A stretch of DNA of 64,000 bases, from NCBI GenBank assembly GCA_023249725.1, contig JAHFBZ010000001.1:1-64000 (forward strand). Direction: 5' to 3'. Both the position numbers and the translations under genes were made by a program. The DNA comes from Methanobacteriaceae archaeon (GTDB taxonomy: Archaea; Methanobacteriota; Methanobacteria; Methanobacteriales; Methanobacteriaceae). This document shows, piece by piece, positions 58,341-64,000 of this stretch. The first letter of the stretch is position 1. Each line of letters starts with the position of its first letter. Under the pieces are notes generated by a model. That model was not told where the DNA came from. It did no database searches and worked only from the letters and a program-made list of their open reading frames with translations.

Positions 58341-59156
58341 ATGGCAGAACTACCTGAAATAATTATTTTTAGCCGGCAAATGGATGAAGAATTGAGAGAT
58401 AAGGAATTTGATTCAGTGGATATTGTTCAGGAAAAAATTCTAAATATGGGGCCTAGTGAATTTGCAGAATTAATTCAGGGCAAAAAAGTTTCAAATGTTT
58501 ATAACAAAGGAAAATGGATTTTCATAGAGTTATCTGGTAATTATCATCTTTTATTAAATCTGGGAATGGGAACTGATTTATTCTACCACTCCAAAGGCCA
58601 AGAATGGCCAAAAGACTATCAAATTCGCTTCTCGTTCACTGATGAAACAGGGTTTTCATGTAGGTTCTGGTGGATTGGACGTTCTGAGCTAGTTTCTAAT
58701 AAAGAACTGCTTGAACATAAGGCCACTAAAGATATTGCCCTATCTCCGTTGGATTCTGACTTTACTTTAGAACACTTTAAAAAGCTTATTAAAGGCCGTT
58801 CGCAGATTAAAAACCTGATTTTAAACCAAAGGAAGATTGGAGGGATTGGGAACGTTTATATTCATGATATATTGTTTAAAGCCAAAATTCACCCTCAAAA
58901 ACTGGCCAATGAAGTAGAAGATGCTCAAATTGAAGATTTGTATGGAATAATGATTGAAAACTTGAGTGATGCACTGGATAAAGGCGGACTTTATTATGAA
59001 AAAGATTTTTACGCTAAAGAATGGGGATTTACCCGGGATTATTTCTTAGTGGCCTACAATGAGGAAAAGCCCTGTCCCGTATGTGGAACTACCATAGAAA
59101 AAATTAAAACAGGAAGCACATCTTCTTATATTTGTCCACAGTGCCAGCAATTGTAA
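58341..59156 (+). CDS. Fpg/Nei-like protein lacking the catalytic proline
   Basis: 271 aa of the formamidopyrimidine-DNA glycosylase fold. It starts MAELPE where active Fpg has MPELPE, so the N-terminal proline nucleophile is Ala; Glu3 is kept, as is the hairpin lysine in NKGKWIFIEL. H2TH residues (LILNQRKIGGIGNVYIHDILFKAKIHP) are good. The zinc finger is CPVC...CPQC, but the usual GRGTxYCP arginine segment reads STSSYICP. It may bind damaged DNA without lyase activity or use another mechanism. Start at ATG 58341 after AAAGGAG; the TTG at 58323 is upstream of that site. Confidence 0.85.
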   Translation: MAELPEIIIFSRQMDEELRDKEFDSVDIVQEKILNMGPSEFAELIQGKKVSNVYNKGKWIFIELSGNYHLLLNLGMGTDLFYHSKGQEWPKDYQIRFSFTDETGFSCRFWWIGRSELVSNKELLEHKATKDIALSPLDSDFTLEHFKKLIKGRSQIKNLILNQRKIGGIGNVYIHDILFKAKIHPQKLANEVEDAQIEDLYGIMIENLSDALDKGGLYYEKDFYAKEWGFTRDYFLVAYNEEKPCPVCGTTIEKIKTGSTSSYICPQCQQL

Positions 59157-59207
59157 TTAATTAATCTTCTTATATCTGCGGTAATGTCAGCAATTGTAAT
59201 TAATTAA
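59121..59207 (+). repeat. 44-base imperfect tandem duplication at the Fpg-like 3' end
   Basis: The end of the gene (59121-59164, coding SSYICPQCQQL and stop) is repeated at once (59165-59207). TCTTCTTATAT and CAGCAATTGTAATTAATTAA are identical in both copies; the middle differs. The second copy is outside the reading frame and probably arose by slippage. Confidence 0.85.
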
Positions 59208-59295
59208 AGAAAAAAAAATAAAAAGATAAATTTATAATTTTTTTAAATAAAAATATTTTAAAATAAAATAAAAAATTAAGAGTTTTTATTTTTGT

Positions 59296-59793
59296 TTATT
59301 CAGCTTTAGGTAAGAATATCATGAATATTCCTTCTAATAATAGGAAGATTCCGATTAAAGCACCTAAATAGAACGGATCAAGAGCATATAATCCTATTAT
59401 TATGTATAAAATACCTAATACTATTCCGCTCAGGCCCCTTAATTTTGGAGAAGAGCCGGCACCGCTGAAGAAAGCTATTATTCCAGTGATTATTAGGAAA
59501 AATCCACCTAAGTAAATTATCGTACTGGCAAATATACTGAAGGCCACTATTTTTCCGAATAAACCTATTCCCACAACTATACCAATAATACCCAGTATTA
59601 AAGATACTATACTGATAGCTTTACTGGCTTCCCAGGTTCCAAAACTGTGTGCAATCAACCATATACCAATGAACATTATTCCCAGCCCAGTAATGATACT
59701 GGCGGTAAAAACTCCTAATAATGGGAATGCCATAAGTAAAATACCTAAAATTATGGCCAAAATCCCTAACAAAACATTATTTCCTTCTGCCAT
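59296..59793 (-). CDS. HdeD-like/DUF308 membrane protein
   Basis: 165 aa with about six membrane helices in three Gly/Ile-rich pairs (LGILAIILGILLMAFPLL, SLILGIIGIVVGIGLF, GIVLGILYIIIGLYAL). The repeat pattern is that of the HdeD family, whose E. coli member lies in the acid-fitness island. Function in archaea is unknown. GGAGG precedes the ATG. Confidence 0.85.
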   Translation of the reverse strand: MAEGNNVLLGILAIILGILLMAFPLLGVFTASIITGLGIMFIGIWLIAHSFGTWEASKAISIVSLILGIIGIVVGIGLFGKIVAFSIFASTIIYLGGFFLIITGIIAFFSGAGSSPKLRGLSGIVLGILYIIIGLYALDPFYLGALIGIFLLLEGIFMIFLPKAE

Positions 59794-59957
59794 ATCTATT
59801 TCCTCCTATTTAAAAGCTTTATTTAATATTAATGTTGGAGGTTTTAGTTAATATAATTGTACTATTTAAATGAAATAGTAAAAATTAGAAATCTGGCAAT
59901 TATTTATGGAAGACTGAATCGGACTGAGAAAATAAAAATAAAAAATTTTAGGAAATA

Positions 59958-60113
59958 TTATCTTTTTCGGAACATATAGAATCCATAAAGCACGAATATT
60001 AGTATAGCTGCCCAATAGGCATACACAAACCACTGTGGTGGCAGTGCAAAATATAAAATAGCTAACAATACACCTAATACCATTAATAATAATCCATTCA
60101 TAGTGTCATTCAT
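59958..60113 (-). CDS. Small membrane protein, 51 aa
   Basis: A short frame: MNDTMNGLLLMVLGVLLAIL, YFALPPQWFVYAYWAAILIF, VLYGFYMFRKR. Two membrane helices with a short Pro-Pro-Gln turn and a basic end give a hairpin with both ends inside. GAGGGG lies six bases before the ATG, so I think it is real. It lies 164 bases upstream of the HdeD-like gene on the same strand. No family recognised. Confidence 0.7.
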   Translation of the reverse strand: MNDTMNGLLLMVLGVLLAILYFALPPQWFVYAYWAAILIFVLYGFYMFRKR

Positions 60114-60298
60114 CTTAATACCCCTCGATTTTATACTATTTTTTATTTTTGTAGGATGTATTAAATTAATTTTTCTAAAATTTGCTTAGAAATTAAAATT
60201 TATTCTAAATATAAAATTTAAAAGCCTTTAAAATGTACTAATTTATATTATAAAAAAAGCAATACTGAATATTGAATTAATAATCTGGAGATACTAAT

Positions 60299-60673
60299 TT
60301 GGCAAGAATTCTTATTGTAGAAGATGAAGGCATAGGTGCCATGGACTTAAAATACACCCTGGAGGCCCTGGGCCATGAAGTCGTTCATATTGCTTCTAGG
60401 GGTGAAGAAGCAATTGAAAAATCATTAGAAATGCTTCCAGATTTGGTTTTAATGGATATTATATTAAAAGGAGATATTGATGGAATCACTGCGGCGGAAG
60501 AGCTCAGTAAATCGGATATTCCTTTTATATATTTGACGGCTAATTCTGAAAATGCTACTCAAGAACGGGCCTTAGCTACAAAACCTCTTGGGTACGTACT
60601 GAAACCATTTGAAAACATAGAATTAAAAGAGGCGGTAGAATCTGCTATTAAGCAAACAAAAGATAATATTTAA
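60299..60673 (+). CDS. Stand-alone response regulator receiver
   Basis: 124 aa, a receiver domain only. Acid pocket VEDE, phospho-acceptor Asp53 (LVLMDIILKG), Thr (IYLTANSE) and Lys (YVLKPFENIEL) are present. It closely resembles the receiver of the split sensor at 55.9 kb, so it may be phosphorylated by that kinase (inference). The start is TTG 60299 with GGAG at 60286-60289. It has no output domain. Confidence 0.9.
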   Translation: MARILIVEDEGIGAMDLKYTLEALGHEVVHIASRGEEAIEKSLEMLPDLVLMDIILKGDIDGITAAEELSKSDIPFIYLTANSENATQERALATKPLGYVLKPFENIELKEAVESAIKQTKDNI

Positions 60674-60844
60674 AAATAGGAACATCTATTACGTATTCTC
60701 TCTTATGGGGCATTTATTTTATAAAATAAACATTAATGAAATCTATTATTAATTATAGCTTAGTTTATAGTAGATAAAGTTATTTTCATTATTTTTTTAA
60801 TTTAAACTATTATTCAATTTTTCAAATAATTAAGGTGTATATTA

Positions 60845-61459
60845 ATGATTGGACTTTTAATTGCCGGGATATCCCTTGGATTTTCAGCTGGATTCTCTCC
60901 AGGCCCCCTAATGGTGTTAATAATATCTCAAACCCTGAAACACGGGTACCGGGAAGGCATAAAAGTGGCCTGTGCACCAATAATAACGGACATACCAATT
61001 ATAATTGTTACCTTAATATTATTGTCTTATTTATCTCAAAATAGTGGCATTTTAGGATTAATATCCATAATTGGCGGATTTTATCTGGTTTATTTAGCAT
61101 ATGAAAGCTTTAAAACACATGGAATTGAAGAAAACTTTGATATGGAAGAACCTAGATCTTTTTTGAAAGGGGCTGCTGTGAATTTCCTAAGCCCCAATCC
61201 ATATATATTTTGGATAACTGTAGGGGGTCCTATTACCATAGCTGCTTATCAAGTAAATCCTTATTCTCCTTCATGGTTCTTTTTTGGGTTTTATATATTT
61301 CTGATAGGCTCTAAAATATTGTTAGCAGTTTTAGTTGGTAAATCAAGAGATTTTCTAACGGGAAAATCCTATATTTACATCATGCGATTCATGGGTGTCC
61401 TTCTATCGATATTCGCAGCTTATATATGGTGGAATGGCTTTCATTTGATTATAGGATAA
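60845..61459 (+). CDS. LysE/RhtB-family transporter
   Basis: 204 aa with about six membrane helices: IGLLIAGISLGFSAGFSPGPLMVLIISQTLKHGYREGIKVA is the family's conserved start with the SPGP motif, and AAVNFLSPNPYIFWITVGGP the second repeat. Members export amino acids or related small molecules. A GGTG ribosome site precedes the ATG. Substrate not determinable. Confidence 0.85.
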   Translation: MIGLLIAGISLGFSAGFSPGPLMVLIISQTLKHGYREGIKVACAPIITDIPIIIVTLILLSYLSQNSGILGLISIIGGFYLVYLAYESFKTHGIEENFDMEEPRSFLKGAAVNFLSPNPYIFWITVGGPITIAAYQVNPYSPSWFFFGFYIFLIGSKILLAVLVGKSRDFLTGKSYIYIMRFMGVLLSIFAAYIWWNGFHLIIG

Positions 61460-61572
61460 CTAAATTAAATTATATAAATTAATAATTACTTAAAACAATT
61501 ACAATCAAATCAACTACCATTAATCAATTATTTAAATTAAATTAATTATTAAATTATTTTTCCATTTTTCCA

Positions 61573-62877
61573 TTATTTGCTATCTTTATACAATTTCGAC
61601 CTTATTTTCTGTAATCTTAATGGCTCAGCAATGGCTGCACCTATTAAAAGGCCCAATGATATGGCTACCACGGTCATAATGAGCAAAATCAAATTATTTA
61701 CGGCTGTAAAATAATTTTGCCCGATTAATGTGGCCAGGCCAATGAATCCTAGAGATCCTGGAACTAGGAACCAAAAAGCAGATATGGTGGATACAAAGCT
61801 GGGTGTTCTTTTGGGTGAACGGCCGATTAAAGTGCCGCTCACGGTCATAAAGAGTGATCCTAAAAATGCACCGAAAAAGCTACCAATAAAATAGTTTCCA
61901 ACTTGCTGACCCAAAAAAGCAATGTAAAGGACAAGTATTACCCATGGCAAGTCTTTGGTTCGCATGGACATGAATAAAAACATTCCCATGGCAAATAAAA
62001 GGATACCTATCACAGGAACCCATCCAAAAGTACTGATAGGGATAGAATTTACAATAAGATCATGCTGAGATAATCCAGTAATCTGAACACCAATTAAAAC
62101 ACCAAATAACAGCAAAAACAAGATAGTAACGCCGTATATGGTTCTACTTGCTCCAGAAATCATGTCTCCGGAGGCCAGCTCAAACATACCCGTGGTTAGG
62201 GTGGCCCCTGGTAAGAAATAGGCCAGAGCTGGAACTAAGATGGTGAAAGACCCTACTAGTATCAGCCCTTCTTTTACTCCCCAAAATAATATGGTGGAAA
62301 CTATAAATGCTGCTAAAACAGGCAAAATAAGTGTTAATCGAGGTTTATTTTCACTTAAAATTAGTAATAAACTTACTATTCCTCCTAATAGTCCAGAAAT
62401 AAGTAATTGTTGGGGGGTAGGCTGTAACAACATTCCTAATCCCAAGGCAAATAATATATATCCTAAAATTATCCCTAAAACTCCGAAACGGTGCTTTTGA
62501 GAAGTTATTTTTTTAAGACGCTTTTGGCCTTCCTTTGGACTTATTTCTGCCTTCTCAGCTAAATATATTAATTCATAAAGTTCTGAAACCTGATTTAAGT
62601 GTGAAAGGCCGGATATCTGGTTTACTGTGGTTAAAGGGGGTGATTCTTCATCTCCCAGCTTTATTATTAGAAAAGTGGTGAAAATGAGTATTTCTGCCTT
62701 AACATCATAAGCTCTAGCTATATCATATAAAATTGATTGAACTGCAGTAACAGATATTCCTGCAGAGGTTAGGGACTTACCCAAACCAGCCATGAACTCT
62801 AAAAGTTCATGATTGAATTTTTTACCTTTATGCTGCTTTTTAAGGAAATTTAAGTCTGATTTATTTGTTTTATCCAT
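61573..62877 (-). CDS. Threonine/serine exporter ThrE-like protein
   Basis: 434 aa. An N-terminal soluble domain (about 20-125) of the ThrE/DUF1212 type (FMAGLGKSLTSAGISVTAVQSILYDIARAYDV) is followed by about ten membrane helices covering both the ThrE and ThrE_2 halves, fused on one chain. GAGGAAA precedes the ATG. It likely exports small amino acids. It is divergent from the glutamate decarboxylase gene across a 271-base gap. Confidence 0.85.
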   Translation of the reverse strand: MDKTNKSDLNFLKKQHKGKKFNHELLEFMAGLGKSLTSAGISVTAVQSILYDIARAYDVKAEILIFTTFLIIKLGDEESPPLTTVNQISGLSHLNQVSELYELIYLAEKAEISPKEGQKRLKKITSQKHRFGVLGIILGYILFALGLGMLLQPTPQQLLISGLLGGIVSLLLILSENKPRLTLILPVLAAFIVSTILFWGVKEGLILVGSFTILVPALAYFLPGATLTTGMFELASGDMISGASRTIYGVTILFLLLFGVLIGVQITGLSQHDLIVNSIPISTFGWVPVIGILLFAMGMFLFMSMRTKDLPWVILVLYIAFLGQQVGNYFIGSFFGAFLGSLFMTVSGTLIGRSPKRTPSFVSTISAFWFLVPGSLGFIGLATLIGQNYFTAVNNLILLIMTVVAISLGLLIGAAIAEPLRLQKIRSKLYKDSK

Positions 62878-63148
62878 TTATATTTCCTCTAGGGGGATTA
62901 AAATTTTACAGTATTAATTGAGAATCGGGAATTATAATTAAATGCATTTAAATTTTTTACTGTTATTTTATTTAGAGCTTAATCAATTTAAGATATTCTA
63001 AGAGAAATTTAATAAACTAGTTTCATTATAAAATATATTGTTGTATACTAGTGATTATATATGCTTATTATGAGAATAGGGCAATTAATTCTTTTATTTT
63101 TTATTAAATGGGATTAAATTAAGTTCCTATTACTGGCGGGTGAATTTA

Positions 63149-64000
63149 GTGTTATCTAAGAAAAAAAATCTTAAAAAGATGAAGAAATCTGAGAGAGAAG
63201 TAGCTAGTACTTTTGGGAGCCGTTATTTTTCGGAATCCATACCTAAATATGAAATTAGTGAAGAAGGAATGCCTCCTCGTGCAGCATACCAATTAATACA
63301 TGAAGAATTAAATTTGGATGGTAATCCGGCCCTCAATTTGGCCAGCTTTGTCACTACCTGGATGGAGCCTGAAGCAGACAAATTAATAATGGAAAGTATG
63401 GGAAAAAACTTTATTGATAATGATGAATACCCTCAAACTTCTAAAATCCAAGATAGAGTTATTAATATGCTGGCCCGGCTTTTTAACGCACCTCATGAAT
63501 GTAAATCTATTGGTACCAGTGCCATAGGCTCCTCCGAGGCCATTATGTTGGGTCTTCTGGCCCACAAGTGGACCTGGAAAAATCGCAGAAAAGCGGAAGG
63601 AAAACCATATGATAAACCAAATATTGTAATGGGTGCGGATGTACACACTGTTTGGGAGAAATTTGCACTGTATTTCGATGTGGAACTTCGTTTAATTCCT
63701 TTGGCAAAGGATACATACATTGTAACGGCCGAAGAAGTAGCCAAACAAATAGATGAAAATACCATATGTGTGGGTACTGTAATTGGAACAACATTCACTG
63801 GCCAAATGGATCCTATTAATGAAATTAATGATCTTTTAATTGATATAAAAGAAAAAAAAGGATGGGACATACCCATACATGTTGATGGTGCCAGTGGAGG
63901 ATTTATAGCTCCTTTTATTTACCCTGATCTTTCATGGGATTTCCGATTGGAACAAGTCCGCTCTATAAATGTATCGGGCCATAAATATGGTCTGGTATAT
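63149..64000 (+). CDS. gadB: Glutamate decarboxylase, 5' part (cut by window end)
   Basis: 284 codons are visible and the frame is open at the window end. The PLP-enzyme signatures of GadB are clear: [66 protein letters not shown]-like segment and [13 protein letters not shown], with the PLP lysine in [11 protein letters not shown] at the very end. The start is GTG 63149 after GGCGGGTG. The enzyme makes GABA from glutamate, consuming a proton. It is distinct from the shorter MfnA tyrosine decarboxylase of methanogens. Confidence 0.92.
   Translation, partial: MLSKKKNLKKMKKSEREVASTFGSRYFSESIPKYEISEEGMPPRAAYQLIHEELNLDGNPALNLASFVTTWMEPEADKLIMESMGKNFIDNDEYPQTSKIQDRVINMLARLFNAPHECKSIGTSAIGSSEAIMLGLLAHKWTWKNRRKAEGKPYDKPNIVMGADVHTVWEKFALYFDVELRLIPLAKDTYIVTAEEVAKQIDENTICVGTVIGTTFTGQMDPINEINDLLIDIKEKKGWDIPIHVDGASGGFIAPFIYPDLSWDFRLEQVRSINVSGHKYGLVY

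Noticed and set aside
63383-63876. Antisense frames opposite gadB
   Set aside because: The plus strand encodes an uninterrupted glutamate decarboxylase with PLP motifs, so these are shadows.

Overview
The window is archaeal and most likely comes from Methanobacterium or a close relative (order Methanobacteriales). The DNA is AT-rich, and promoters have archaeal TATA boxes of the TTTATATA type. The archaeal nif order nifH-nifI1-nifI2-nifD-nifK-nifE-nifN-nifX is present, together with NrpR, methanogenesis marker protein 8, an intron-containing elongator tRNA-Met, a ferredoxin:disulfide reductase with a rubredoxin tail and an ATP-dependent archaeal DNA ligase. No CRISPR array, insertion sequence, rRNA or prophage was seen. 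LAYOUT. 1-8.6 kb: molybdenum nitrogenase genes. 8.8-14.1 kb: a molybdopterin oxidoreductase, then an FecBCD/BtuFCD-type metal-chelate ABC transporter on the other strand. 14.4-19.2 kb: two DUF11 surface proteins; the second is followed by a MotA/TolQ/ExbB-like channel and a small partner. 19.4-28.9 kb: a lone TiaS-type kinase domain, a tungstate/molybdate transporter (tupABC), a molbindin, a duplicated FmdE-like surface protein, a ferredoxin and an eight-cluster polyferredoxin. 29-32.2 kb: nrpR and glnA. 32.5-45.6 kb: housekeeping genes (ThiF-like E1, AIM24, tRNA-Met, marker protein 8, CBS, thiC, glutaredoxin/FTR, a FilR1-type regulator, DNA ligase, a GT-C-like membrane protein, glmM). 45.7-55.75 kb: a co-directional accessory block on the minus strand (TetR, a decayed gene, an Fe-S protein, an FMN reductase, a polysaccharide pyruvyl transferase, a reductase-adenylation fusion, an ATC-hydrolase-like protein, a GMC-like oxidoreductase). 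55.9-64 kb: a response regulator/histidine kinase split by a probable frameshift, a SnoaL-like protein, an Fpg-like protein without its catalytic proline, HdeD-like and other small membrane proteins, amino-acid exporters, and the first 284 codons of a glutamate decarboxylase that runs off the window. HOW IT WORKS TOGETHER. The nitrogen genes form a readable circuit: nrpR lies next to glnA, and perfect NrpR operators (GGAA-N6-TTCC) sit in both the nifH and the glnA promoters. Metal supply genes (tupABC, mop, perhaps the FecBCD-type system) share the window with molybdenum/tungsten users. Promoters of tupA, the FmdE-like protein, the ferredoxin/polyferredoxin pair and one surface protein share an ATCGATAkG element directly upstream of TATA. 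The best candidates for undescribed biology are (i) that tungsten/FmdE-like/polyferredoxin group and (ii) the TetR-headed block with a carrier-less reductase-adenylation fusion. All assignments come from reading sequence and recalling family motifs; no database search was run.
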